55,946 nucleotides of DNA from Fen-999 sp964530115 (GTDB taxonomy: Bacteria; Pseudomonadota; Gammaproteobacteria; Burkholderiales; Rhodocyclaceae): NCBI GenBank assembly GCA_964530115.1, contig CAZGYD010000203.1, positions 1 through 55,946 of the forward strand, in the 5' to 3' direction. The notes under the pieces are model-generated. The model was not told where the DNA came from and did no database searches. It saw only the letters and a program-made list of their open reading frames with translations. The position numbers were made by a program, and so were the translations under genes. Position 1 is the stretch's first letter, and each line of letters opens with the position of its first letter. Of this stretch, positions 22,499 through 31,465 are shown piece by piece.

Positions 22499-23836
22499 TC
22501 AGCACACGAACGAGAGCGCGAGCCCCAGGAGCGCGCAGACGCCGATCACCTTCATGATGTCGATCTTGTACTTCCAGAGCGCGACGAAGGCCGCGAGGGC
22601 GACGAGCACCGCGGGCCATTCGAACGGCCCGCCGAAGGGCGCGGCTGCAGTGGCCTGGGGCCAGAAGGTGTGCCAGGCGAAGAAGACCGCGAGGTTGAGG
22701 ATGACGCCGACGACGGCCGCCGTGATCGCGGTGAGCGGCGCGGTGAACCTGAGTTCGCCGCGGGTCGCTTCGACGAGCGGCGCGCCGGCGAGGATGAACA
22801 GGAAGGAAGGCAGGAAGGTGAAGAAGGTCGCCACCGTCGCACCGGCGAGTCCTGCGGCTACCGGATCGGCGAATACCTCGCGGGTCACGCCGCCGATGTA
22901 GCCGACCCAGGTGACGACCATGATCAGCGGTCCCGGCGTCGTCTCGCCGAGCGCCAGGCCGTCCATCATCTGCGGGCCGGTGAGCCAGGCCGCCTCCTCG
23001 ACCGCGTGCTGATAGACGTAGGGCAGCACCGCATAGGCGCCGCCGAGGGTAAGGAACGCGGCCTTGGTGAAGAACGCGCCCATGTCGGACAGCACCGGCG
23101 ACCCGCCGAGCAGTGCCATGGCGATCGCCCAGATCGCGATGAAGATCACGGTCGTGAGGATCAGCTTGGCCCACGAGAATTTCGCATGCGCCGGCGGTGG
23201 CGTATCGTCGTCTATCAGCGCCGGGCCATATTGCTTGTTCGATGCCCCGTGGCCGCCGCCCGCCTGGAATTTCGCCGGCGCGAGTTTTCCGCCGACGGCG
23301 CCCAGCGCCGCGGCCGCGAACACGATCCAGGGAAAGCCGATGTCGAAAACGAAGATGCCGATGAAGGCCAGCGCGGCGATCGCGGCGAGCACTTCGTTCT
23401 TGATCGCCTTCGAGCCGATGCGCCAGGCCGCGAACAGCACCACGGCGACGACCGCGGGGCGGATGCCGGCGAAGATGCCGGCGACGAGCGGCACGTCGCC
23501 CCAGGCGAGATAGACCGCGGCCAGCAGCGAAAGCAGCGCGAAGGCGGGCAGGAAGAAGAGCACGCCGGCGATCACGGCCCCGGCGACGCCGTGCAGCAGC
23601 CAGGCGATGTAGATCGCCAGCTGGATCGCCTCCGGCCCCGGCAGCAGCATGCAGTAGTTGAGCGCGTGCAGGAAGCGGTGCTCGGAGATCCAGCGCCGGC
23701 GCTCGACGAGCTCCTGGTGCATCATCGATATCTGCCCGGCCGGGCCGCCGAAGCTGATGAAACCGAGCTTGAGCCAGTACTTGAAGGCTTCGCCAAGCGT
23801 GGGCGGCGGCGGAGGGGCGGTGGGCTGGTCAGACAT
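22499..23836 (-). CDS. chrA: ChrA chromate efflux transporter
   Basis: 445 residues in two homologous halves of about six hydrophobic helices each, the long ChrA (CHR) type. Recognisable segments are KLGFISFGGPAGQISMMHQE, NYCMLLPGPEAIQLAIYIAW in the first half, and TKAAFLTLGGAYAVLPYVYQ plus GLALGETTPGPLIMVVTWVG in the second. It exports chromate from the cytoplasm. Its ATG overlaps the end of chrB by 8 bp, so chrBA is one operon. Confidence 0.95.
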   Translation of the reverse strand: MSDQPTAPPPPPTLGEAFKYWLKLGFISFGGPAGQISMMHQELVERRRWISEHRFLHALNYCMLLPGPEAIQLAIYIAWLLHGVAGAVIAGVLFFLPAFALLSLLAAVYLAWGDVPLVAGIFAGIRPAVVAVVLFAAWRIGSKAIKNEVLAAIAALAFIGIFVFDIGFPWIVFAAAALGAVGGKLAPAKFQAGGGHGASNKQYGPALIDDDTPPPAHAKFSWAKLILTTVIFIAIWAIAMALLGGSPVLSDMGAFFTKAAFLTLGGAYAVLPYVYQHAVEEAAWLTGPQMMDGLALGETTPGPLIMVVTWVGYIGGVTREVFADPVAAGLAGATVATFFTFLPSFLFILAGAPLVEATRGELRFTAPLTAITAAVVGVILNLAVFFAWHTFWPQATAAAPFGGPFEWPAVLVALAAFVALWKYKIDIMKVIGVCALLGLALSFVC

Positions 23837-24743
23837 CGGCGTTCTCCCCGCGGAAGTGGTCGTAGAGGCCGTCGAAGACGGCCATGGCCCGTTTCAGCAG
23901 CTCGTCGTCGTCGGCCGCTGCCGCGCGCAGGCCGCGCAGCACGGCTTCGACGCCCGCGGCCTCGGGCACCGGCGCGCCACCGACGTCGAGGACATGGACG
24001 ATGGCGCCGATCTTCGTGAGCGCCGGGTCGTCGAGGCCGAAGCTCGCGGCGAGCACCTCGAAGGTCACGCGGCCGCCGACGTGGGTGAAGCGCGCGCCGT
24101 CGAAGTCGAAGCCGACGGCCGTCCTCGGGCACTTCTTCGCATCGGCGAGCCAGAGGAATTTCGCCTTGCGGTCGATGAAGCGGCGGATCAGCCAGGCCGA
24201 GGCCAGGCGGTCGACCCAGAGGTGCCGGCGTGTCGCCCAGGTGCGGCCGCGAAACTCAGCCGCGGTAACACGCCGGATGTCGCCGGCGGCCGCGTGCGGC
24301 TCGCCCTCGGCCGCGGCGGCGAGTCCGGCGAGCGCCGTTTCCGCCTGCCGGCGCGCTTCGCCGGGAAAGAAATCGGTCGCGGCGATCGCCGAGAACTCGC
24401 GGCGCAGCGACTGCACCGTGCGGGCATCGGCTTTCGCCGCCGCTTGGCGCACGCACTCGATCAGGCGGCCGTAGTCGGCGCTGCGGTCGAACAGCGAGAC
24501 GAAGCGGGACGCCTGTCCGCCTTCGGCGCGGACGTCCAGCACTTCGGCGCTGCCGCCGGCCGCGGTGACGTCGGCGGCGAGCCGTTGCAAGGCCTCCGCC
24601 CGCGCCGCCGGCAGCAGCCAGGCGCCGTCCCTCAGCGCCGCGCAGCCCAGCGCCTTCGTCGCCCGCCAGAGGCGGACGCGCGCGGCGGCCGGCCTGGCCG
24701 GCAGGGTGGCGACGAGCAGCGCCCAGTTGCTTTCAGGGTTCAT
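23829..24743 (-). CDS. chrB: ChrB chromate-responsive regulator
   Basis: 304 residues, starting MNPESNWALLVATLPARPA. The N-terminal half is a winged-helix-like domain. The C-terminal half contains the ChrB signature GRTWATRRHLWVDRLASAWL followed by IRRFIDRKAKFLWLAD. ChrB senses chromate and controls chrBA. A palindromic operator lies immediately upstream. Motif copy 4 is embedded just before the GRTWATRR block and is read as R-R-V-T-A-A-E-F. Confidence 0.93.
   Translation of the reverse strand: MNPESNWALLVATLPARPAAARVRLWRATKALGCAALRDGAWLLPAARAEALQRLAADVTAAGGSAEVLDVRAEGGQASRFVSLFDRSADYGRLIECVRQAAAKADARTVQSLRREFSAIAATDFFPGEARRQAETALAGLAAAAEGEPHAAAGDIRRVTAAEFRGRTWATRRHLWVDRLASAWLIRRFIDRKAKFLWLADAKKCPRTAVGFDFDGARFTHVGGRVTFEVLAASFGLDDPALTKIGAIVHVLDVGGAPVPEAAGVEAVLRGLRAAAADDDELLKRAMAVFDGLYDHFRGENADV
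24251..24274 (-). repeat. Dispersed 24-bp motif, copy 4 (inside chrB)
   Basis: Minus strand: GGCGTGTTAC, CG, CGGCTGAGTTTC, a perfect match, co-directional with chrB and in the same reading frame as copy 1. Confidence 0.9.
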
Positions 24744-24777
24744 GTAACCGATGATACGTATATGTATCACCTGTTAC
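24744..24777. promoter_or_regulatory. Palindromic operator and promoter of chrBA
   Basis: TGATACGTATATGTATCA at 24752-24769 is an inverted repeat nested inside an outer GTAAC (24744)/GTTAC (24773) pair. It directly abuts the chrB start codon, so a protein bound here would cover the promoter and leader. ChrB is the natural candidate binder. The site lies only 12 bp after the stop of the upstream MFS gene. Confidence 0.65.
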
Positions 24778-24788
24778 AAGAGCAGAGT

Positions 24789-26009
24789 TCAGGCGACGGC
24801 GGCCCGGGGCATGCGGGCTTCGCGGATCGGCAGGTTGAGCGCGGCGGCCGCTGCCGCCAGCGCCATGTCCGCGTGCCACATCCATGTGTAGTCGCCGCCG
24901 TGGGCGAAGGCGAGGCCGCCCAGCCAGGCGCCGAAGAAGCCGCCGACCTGGTGGGTGAACAGGACGAGGCCGAAGAGCGTTGCCAGATGGCGCGTGCCGA
25001 ACAGCTTGGCCGTCAGCCGCGCCGTCGGCGGCACGGTGGCGAGCCAGGTGAAGCCGAGGCCGGCGGCGAAGAGATAGAAGGTCAGGTCGGTGCGCGGGCT
25101 CGCGAGGTAGAGGGCGATGAAGAGTGCGCGCGAGCCGTACATCCAGAAGAGCACGAGCTTGCTGCGGTAGCGGCCGACCCACCAGCCGGCGGCGATGCTG
25201 CCGGCGATGTTGGCCAGCCCGATGATCGCCAGCGACCAGCTCGCCACCGTCGGCGGCAGGCCGCAGAGATTCACCTCGCCCGGCAGATGGGTGACGAGGA
25301 AGGCGATGTGGAAGCCGCAGGTGAAGAAGCCGGCGTGGAGCAGCAGATAACTGCGGTCGGCGAAGGCCCCGGCGATGGCGGCCCCGAGTCCGCCGGACGG
25401 CCCGGCCTCGTGGCGGTGCGGCGCATCGCCGCGGCTGACTTTGCCGACGAGCGGCAGCGCCGCGAGCGCCGCGGCGGCGAGCGCCCAGAGCGCACCGGCC
25501 CAGCCGAATCCGGCGATCAGGCGCTGGACGACGGGCGCGAAGACGAACTGGCCGAAGGAGCCGCCGGCATTGATGAAGCCCGAGGCGAGGCCCTGGCGGC
25601 TGGCCGGCAACTGTTGCGCCACGGCGCCGAAGAGCACCGAGAAGCTGCCGATGCCGGCACCGGTGGCCATCATGATCCCGAGCGTGAGCACGAGGCCGGC
25701 TTCGCCGGGAAGAAGCGGCGCCAGTGCGCAGCCCGCGGCGAGCACGAGCAGGCCGGCGACGAGCACGCGCTTGGTGCCGTAGCGGTCGGCGAGCGCGCCG
25801 GCGACGGGCTGCACGGCGCCCCAGATCAGCTGGGCGATGGCGAGGGCGAAGCTCATCGCCGCGATGCCGACGCCGGTGGCCGCGTCGATGGGCATGACGA
25901 AGAGGCCCATCGACTGGCGGATGCCCATGGTGACGAGCATGATCGCCGCGGCCGCCAGGGCGAGCGGCCAGAAGCGGGAAGGGGCGTCGGGGGCGTCGGC
26001 TGCGCGCAT
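24789..26009 (-). CDS. Major facilitator superfamily transporter (oxalate/formate antiporter-like)
   Basis: 406 residues with twelve hydrophobic helices. It shows an MFS loop motif ADRYGTKRVLVAG between helices 2 and 3 and LFGAVAQQLPASRQGLASGF around helices 4-5. The start MRAADAPDAPSRFW at 26009 is chosen because the extra upstream residues are not hydrophobic or conserved-looking. The substrate is unknown. It is upstream of and co-oriented with chrBA, but chrBA has its own operator. It is divergent from a second MFS gene. Confidence 0.82.
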   Translation of the reverse strand: MRAADAPDAPSRFWPLALAAAAIMLVTMGIRQSMGLFVMPIDAATGVGIAAMSFALAIAQLIWGAVQPVAGALADRYGTKRVLVAGLLVLAAGCALAPLLPGEAGLVLTLGIMMATGAGIGSFSVLFGAVAQQLPASRQGLASGFINAGGSFGQFVFAPVVQRLIAGFGWAGALWALAAAALAALPLVGKVSRGDAPHRHEAGPSGGLGAAIAGAFADRSYLLLHAGFFTCGFHIAFLVTHLPGEVNLCGLPPTVASWSLAIIGLANIAGSIAAGWWVGRYRSKLVLFWMYGSRALFIALYLASPRTDLTFYLFAAGLGFTWLATVPPTARLTAKLFGTRHLATLFGLVLFTHQVGGFFGAWLGGLAFAHGGDYTWMWHADMALAAAAAALNLPIREARMPRAAVA

Positions 26010-26064
26010 CCGCGCCACGTTAGCCGATGAGCACGGCCCAAACAACCGCGACGGGGTGAGGGAC

Positions 26065-27255
26065 ATGAGCGAGCGCCAACGCATCTACGTTGCCGCCTTC
26101 CTGCGCGCGCTGGCGACGGGCATGGCCGGGGTGCTGCTCGGCCTGCACCTCGCGCGCACGGGCCTTGCCGCGGCCGAGATCGGCCTGGTGCTGAGCGCCG
26201 GGCTCGCCGGGGCCGTGGCCGCGCTGTTCGCGGTCACCTGGTGGGGCGACCGGATCGGCCGCCGGCGCTGCCTGCTCGCGCTGTCGCTGGCAGGCGCCTC
26301 GGGCGGTGTCGTGATCGCCTTCGGCGGCTCTCTGGAGACGGTGCTCGCCGCGGCGACGCTGGGGATGGCGAACGGCATGGGCCGCGACCGCGGCGCGGCG
26401 CTGGTGCTCGAACAGGCCATCCTCCCCGCGCTCGGCAGCGATGCAGAGCGGACGAAATCCTTCGCCTGGTACAACCTGCTCATGGATGCCGGCCACGCCC
26501 TGGGCGCGCTCCTCGCGGCGCTGCCCGAACTGCTGGAAGCGCAGGGCATCGCCGCCGAGGCGGCCTTTCGCGCCGCCTTCCTCCTCTACGCGCTGCTGCT
26601 GGCGGCCGGGATTCCGCTCTATGCCGGGCTTTCGGCCGCCACGGAGGCGCCCCGCGCGGCGGCCGTGCGCTTGTCGCCGGGCAGCCGGCGCATCCTCTGG
26701 CGCATCTCGGCCCTCTTCGGCATCGATGCACTCGCCGGCGGCTTCCTCGCCGGGTCGCTGGTGTCGTACTTCTTCTTCGAGCGCTTCGGCGTTTCCGCGA
26801 CGGCCATCGCCGCGCTCTTCTTCGCCGCGCGCTGCCTCAATGCCGTCTCGCATCTGGGCGCAGCCTGGCTCGCCGGGCGCATCGGCCTCGTCAATACCAT
26901 GGTGTTTACGCACATTCCGTCTTCGCTGCTGCTCGCCACGGTGGCCTTCGCGCCGAGCTTTGCGGTCGCGGCGATCCTTTTCCTGCTGCGCGAAGGGCTC
27001 GTGGAGATGGACGTGCCGACCCGGCAATCCTATCTGATGGCGGTGATGCGGCCCGAGGAGCGGACTTTTGCGGCCGGCATCACGCACCTGGTGCGGCTTT
27101 CGGGCTGGGCGGCCGGACCGGCGTTCGCCGGCTGGCTGATGCAGGCGGTGGCGGTCGGCAGCCCGCTCGTCGTCGGCGCGGCGATGAAGATCGGCTACGA
27201 CCTCGCGCTCTGGCGCGCCTTCAGGCACATCAGGCCGCCGGAGGAGGGGCGCTGA
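26065..27255 (+). CDS. Major facilitator superfamily transporter
   Basis: 396 residues, about twelve hydrophobic helices, with WWGDRIGRRRCLLALSLAG matching the MFS helix 2-3 loop. The ATG at 26065 follows GAGGG. The substrate is unknown. Its stop codon TGA at 27253-27255 overlaps copy 5 of the dispersed motif, which also spans the stop of the convergent SulP gene. Confidence 0.85.
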   Translation: MSERQRIYVAAFLRALATGMAGVLLGLHLARTGLAAAEIGLVLSAGLAGAVAALFAVTWWGDRIGRRRCLLALSLAGASGGVVIAFGGSLETVLAAATLGMANGMGRDRGAALVLEQAILPALGSDAERTKSFAWYNLLMDAGHALGALLAALPELLEAQGIAAEAAFRAAFLLYALLLAAGIPLYAGLSAATEAPRAAAVRLSPGSRRILWRISALFGIDALAGGFLAGSLVSYFFFERFGVSATAIAALFFAARCLNAVSHLGAAWLAGRIGLVNTMVFTHIPSSLLLATVAFAPSFAVAAILFLLREGLVEMDVPTRQSYLMAVMRPEERTFAAGITHLVRLSGWAAGPAFAGWLMQAVAVGSPLVVGAAMKIGYDLALWRAFRHIRPPEEGR

Positions 27256-27277
27256 AACTCAGCTGCCGTAATACGCC
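27254..27277 (-). repeat. Dispersed 24-bp motif, copy 5 (across two convergent stop codons)
   Basis: Minus strand: GGCGTATTAC, GG, CAGCTGAGTTTC, two changes from consensus. The TGA inside the motif is the actual stop codon of the SulP gene, and its far end touches the stop of the convergent MFS gene. Confidence 0.85.
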
Positions 27278-29814
27278 GTGCCGCGCTCGGGCGCGCCGAC
27301 GAGCAGCACGGCACAGCTGAGCTCGCCGATCACCTGATGGGCGATGTTCGAGAGCTTGCGTCGCCGGTTGCCGACGACGACCAAGTCCGCACCCAGTTCG
27401 CGCGCGGCCTCGACGATGGCCGGTCCGGGCGCGCCCTCGACGACCCGCGTTTCGCAGGCCACGCCCTCGAGGCGCATCAGGCCGGCCTTGTGTTCGGCGT
27501 CCTCGGCGGCGCTCTCGCGCGTGCGGCCATCGCCGGCGACGGCGACGACCGTGACCGGGGTGCGGGTGGCCTTGGCGATCTGCATGGCCAGATCGGCGAC
27601 CGAGTCGCTGAAGTCGGAGCCGTCGCTGGCGACGAGGATGCCGGACCGCCACATGCGCGCCTGCCAGCCGGCGACCAGCACGTGGCAGCCGGCCTCGGCG
27701 ATGATCTGCGAAGCGATGTCGCCCACGAGCCGTTCCTTGATTCCGCCGCGCGGCGGCCGGCGACCGATGACGAGGATGTTGGTGTCGGCGTCGGCCGCGG
27801 CGGCGACGACCTCCTTCGCCGGCGGCTTGCCGTGGCGGACGATCTCCTCGATGTCGACGCCGGCGGCGCGGGCCTGGTCGGCGACGGCGGCAAGCCGCGC
27901 GCGCGCGAGTTCATCGTCGGCCTCGGTCTCGACCGAGGTCATCACGTCGAGGGTGACGCCGAAACGGGCAGCCAGCGCCAGCGCGATCTCGGTCGGTGCG
28001 CGCGAGAACTCGCTGCCGTCGGTGGCCAGCATCAGCCGCTGGCGGCGCAGCCCGTCGGGCAGCACCTTGCCGTGGCACTCCTTGAAGATGCGCACCCGGC
28101 AGGTCCGGCAGATCTCGGGGTCGAGCGTCCAGTAGAGCGCCCCGGTGACGTTGGTCATCACCGGGAAGAAGGCGCCTTCGCCGATGTCGCGGTCGTAGCC
28201 GCCCTTCCTGAGGAGATCGCGGACGGTGGCGTTGAGGCGGTAGAAATAGAGGCCGCCGCCCAGCCGCCGGCGCCGGCGCGCCTCCTGGGCGAGCACCTCG
28301 GCGCCGGCGATGTCGAGGTAGTTGAGGCTCGTGGCGGCGATCAATACCGACTTCTGCTGCGGGTTGTCCTCGTCGATCTGCTGGAGCGCGCCCTGCACGT
28401 AGTCGGCGGCGCCGAAATAGACCGGCCCATTGATGCGGATGATGCGCAGCTGCGGGCACTCGGGCCGGCCCCGGGCGCGGACGAAGTGGTAGGCGCCTTC
28501 CTCCGGCGCCGGCACGACGGGCACGATTTCGGGTTTCGAGCTCTTGTAGAGGAAGACGACCAGCGACAGGAAGACGCCGAGGAAGATGCCGGCCTCGAGG
28601 TTGATGAGCGTGCCGACCAGCGTCACCGCGAGGATCGCCGTCTCGCTGCGGCTGGTGTGCCAGATGTGGGCGATGTGGTGGAAATCGATGAGCCCCCAGG
28701 CGACGAGGAAGAGGATGCCGGCCATCGCCGCGTTGGGCAGGTAGGCTGCGAGCGGCGCGACGAGGAGCAGGACGACGACGAGGAACAGCGAGGCGAAGAT
28801 CGACGCGAGCGGCGTGCGCGCGCCGGCCTCGAAATTCACGCCGCTGCGGTTGAACGAGCCGGAGGAGGCATAGGCCGAGAAGAAGGCGCCGACGATGTTC
28901 GACAGCCCCTGGCCGATGAATTCCTGGTTGCCGTCGATGCGTTGCTCCGAGCGCACGGCGATCGCCCGCGAGATCGACACCGCCTCGGTCAGCGCGAGCA
29001 TGGTGATGACCAGTGCGGGAGCGACGGTGACCTTCAGCGCCGCCGGCGAAAAGTCCGGCAGCGACAAGGGCGGCAGACTCGCCGGCAGCGCGCCGACGGT
29101 GCGGATGCCCGTGGCCTCCTGTCCCAGCCAGTAGTTGAAGATTTCCGCGACGATACTGCCGACGATCATCGCCACGATCATGTAGGGGATCTTCTTGAGA
29201 TATTTCTTCGCCAGGATGCCGCTGATGAGCGTGACCACGCTGATCGCGAGCACCCATGGGTTGATGTCGAGGAACTGGTCCCAGAGCTGGTGGAGGATCT
29301 CGTAGAACGGCGTGCCACGCGGAATGTCGATGCCGAAGAAATTGCGCACCTGGCTCGCGGCGATGAGGATCGCCGCGCCGGCGGTGAAGCCGATCACCAC
29401 CGTGTGCGAAATGAAATTGACCAGCGCGCCCATGCGGGCGAGTCCGAGGACGAACTGGAACACGCCGACGAGGAAGGTCAGCGTCAGCACCAGCTGGATG
29501 TATTGCGGCGAGCCGGGCTCGGCCTGGTGCGAGAGCGCGGCGAAGATGGCGATCGAGATCGCCGTCGTCGGCCCGGAGACCAGGTGCAGACTCGAGCCGA
29601 ACAGCGCCGCGACGATCGCCGGCACCATCGCGGCATAGAGGCCGTACTGCGGCGGCAGGCCGGCGATGGTGGCGAAAGCGACGCCCTGCGGCAGAACGAT
29701 CAGCGCACCGGTAAGACCGGCGAGCACGTCGTCGCGCACCGTCTTGCGGGTGACCGTCGGCCACCAGCGGAGGAAAGGAAAGAGTCTGAGAAGACGGCCG
29801 GAGCGGGGATTCAT
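27259..29814 (-). CDS. SulP-family anion transporter fused to STAS and two universal stress (USP) domains
   Basis: 851 residues, far longer than a usual SulP protein (about 550-600). Order: membrane SulP domain (about 20-430, with LPQGVAFATIAGLPPQYGLY and AYASSGSFNRSGVNFEAGAR), a STAS domain (about 465-560) and a Cys-containing linker CRTCRVRIFKEC. Two tandem UspA folds follow (about 605-725, LMLATDGSEFSRAPTEIAL; about 740-845, ILVASDGSDFSDSVADLA with VVVGNRRRKLSNIAHQ). SulP carriers move sulfate, bicarbonate or other anions; beside Calvin-cycle genes bicarbonate is possible but unproven. USP domains bind ATP in many cases and may gate transport. Confidence 0.88.
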   Translation of the reverse strand: MNPRSGRLLRLFPFLRWWPTVTRKTVRDDVLAGLTGALIVLPQGVAFATIAGLPPQYGLYAAMVPAIVAALFGSSLHLVSGPTTAISIAIFAALSHQAEPGSPQYIQLVLTLTFLVGVFQFVLGLARMGALVNFISHTVVIGFTAGAAILIAASQVRNFFGIDIPRGTPFYEILHQLWDQFLDINPWVLAISVVTLISGILAKKYLKKIPYMIVAMIVGSIVAEIFNYWLGQEATGIRTVGALPASLPPLSLPDFSPAALKVTVAPALVITMLALTEAVSISRAIAVRSEQRIDGNQEFIGQGLSNIVGAFFSAYASSGSFNRSGVNFEAGARTPLASIFASLFLVVVLLLVAPLAAYLPNAAMAGILFLVAWGLIDFHHIAHIWHTSRSETAILAVTLVGTLINLEAGIFLGVFLSLVVFLYKSSKPEIVPVVPAPEEGAYHFVRARGRPECPQLRIIRINGPVYFGAADYVQGALQQIDEDNPQQKSVLIAATSLNYLDIAGAEVLAQEARRRRRLGGGLYFYRLNATVRDLLRKGGYDRDIGEGAFFPVMTNVTGALYWTLDPEICRTCRVRIFKECHGKVLPDGLRRQRLMLATDGSEFSRAPTEIALALAARFGVTLDVMTSVETEADDELARARLAAVADQARAAGVDIEEIVRHGKPPAKEVVAAAADADTNILVIGRRPPRGGIKERLVGDIASQIIAEAGCHVLVAGWQARMWRSGILVASDGSDFSDSVADLAMQIAKATRTPVTVVAVAGDGRTRESAAEDAEHKAGLMRLEGVACETRVVEGAPGPAIVEAARELGADLVVVGNRRRKLSNIAHQVIGELSCAVLLVGAPERGTAYYGS

Positions 29815-29980
29815 GGCAGGGCCGGCAGCGGTCGCCAATTGCGGCCGATCGCCGATCGCAGCTCGAACAAAAGACGAATATTAGCAGAGTGGAATGTGGG
29901 CCGGACCGGGTCCGGCCGCCGCCGGAAACGCGCTATGCTCTGAACGCGATCGCCCCAAGAAACACAACAGAGAGGAGACC

Positions 29981-31465
29981 ATGGCCCAGTTGCTCAACCT
30001 GTCGCGCGCGGCGCAGCTGCTCGGCGTCAGCCGGAGCGCGCTGCAGGAAAAGATCCGTAACGGCGAACTCGCCGCCTACGACGGCATGGTGGCGAGCGAC
30101 GAGCTCAAGCGGGTGTTTCCCGACCTGAATCTCGACGAATCCGGCGCCTTCGAGCGCGTCACCCAGATCAAGGAGCAGGCGTTCGCCAAGCGCGTGCGCG
30201 AGCGCATGCTGCCCTCCCAGGAGGTCCTTGCCCAGCGCCTGTTCGCGCAGGGCCAGGAATTGCAGGACGTGCGCCGCCACCTGGCGCGCTATCACGATCT
30301 CATCGAGGCCCTGCGCGAGCGGATCGACGCGATGGCCGGGACTGGCCCCGCCGACCAGCTGCGCGAGCTCGGCCGCATGATCGACGAGGGCCTGGCCGCG
30401 GTGCTGGGCAGCCAGGAACCCACGGACACGGTGGCGGTGATGGACGAAATGCTGCGCGTGATGACGGCCCAGGTGACCGTCCGGCCCTCGGGCCACACCT
30501 TCTTCGTCGAGGGCTCGGAGACGATCCTCGAGGCGGCGCTGCATGCGGGACTGGCGCCCTCCTACGGCTGTGGCAACGGCAACTGCGGCCTGTGCAAGGC
30601 GCGCGTGATCTCGGGCGAGACCCGGCAGATCCGGCCGACCGACTATCCGCTCTCGGCGGTCGAGCGGGCGCAGAACTACAAGCTGCTCTGTTCGCACACG
30701 GCGGTCAGCGATCTCGTCATCGAGATGGTCGAGGCGCAATCCCCGGCCGACATCCCCGAGCAGCAGATCGTCGCCAAGGTGAAGAGCGTTTCGCCGCTCG
30801 ACGCCCACACCTACCTGCTGCATCTGCAGACGCCGCGCACCAACCGGCTGCGCTTCCTCGCGGGGCAGAGCGTCACGCTCGGCTTCGCCGGCGGCGGCGT
30901 CGATTTCCGCGGCGACTACCCGGTCGCCTCTTGCCCGTGCGACGACCGCAACCTGCTCTTCCACATCACCCGGGCGGATGCCGATGCCGGTGACGGCTTC
31001 GCCGCGCGGCTCTTCGCCGGCGCGGTGCATGCGGGCGATGCGGTCGACGTCTGGGGCCCCTACGGCGACTTCGTCCTCAGACAGGAAACGGGCCGGCCGC
31101 TGGCCTTCCTCTGCTGCGATGCCGCCTTCGCGCCGGTGAAGAGCCTCACCGAGCATGCGCTGTCGATCGAGGCGTTTCCGTCGATCTCGATTTTCTGGAC
31201 GGCGACGCGGCCGGGCGGCCATTATCTGGCCAACCAGTGCCGCGCCTGGAACGAGGCGCTCGACGATTTCGCCTGCCATCTCCTCGACGCCGCAGATGCC
31301 GCCGAAGGCGGCAGGGCCGCGGCCGGGGCGCTGCTCGCGGAGATGCCCGACCGCGCCGGCCACGACATCTACATCGCCGGCGAGCCGGCCTTCGTCGAGG
31401 CGGCGCACGGCGCCCTCGTCGCGGCCGGCGTGCCGCAGGACCGCATACTCGCCACGGTGCTCTGA
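29981..31465 (+). CDS. Fusion of HTH domain, [2Fe-2S] ferredoxin and ferredoxin-NAD(P)H reductase
   Basis: 494 residues starting after AGAGGAG. Residues 4-45 form an excisionase/MerR-like helix-turn-helix (LSRAAQLLGVSRSALQEKIR), and about 55-145 are predicted helical or coiled coil. A plant-type [2Fe-2S] ferredoxin domain follows with C197-x4-C202-x2-C205 and C237 (SYGCGNGNCGLCKA, LLCSH). The C terminus (about 262-494) is an FNR-like flavin reductase. A DNA-binding module joined to a redox chain suggests a redox-responsive regulator or a targeted reductase; neither is proven. Its stop and the MoxR start share a base (TGATG). Confidence 0.8.
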   Translation: MAQLLNLSRAAQLLGVSRSALQEKIRNGELAAYDGMVASDELKRVFPDLNLDESGAFERVTQIKEQAFAKRVRERMLPSQEVLAQRLFAQGQELQDVRRHLARYHDLIEALRERIDAMAGTGPADQLRELGRMIDEGLAAVLGSQEPTDTVAVMDEMLRVMTAQVTVRPSGHTFFVEGSETILEAALHAGLAPSYGCGNGNCGLCKARVISGETRQIRPTDYPLSAVERAQNYKLLCSHTAVSDLVIEMVEAQSPADIPEQQIVAKVKSVSPLDAHTYLLHLQTPRTNRLRFLAGQSVTLGFAGGGVDFRGDYPVASCPCDDRNLLFHITRADADAGDGFAARLFAGAVHAGDAVDVWGPYGDFVLRQETGRPLAFLCCDAAFAPVKSLTEHALSIEAFPSISIFWTATRPGGHYLANQCRAWNEALDDFACHLLDAADAAEGGRAAAGALLAEMPDRAGHDIYIAGEPAFVEAAHGALVAAGVPQDRILATVL

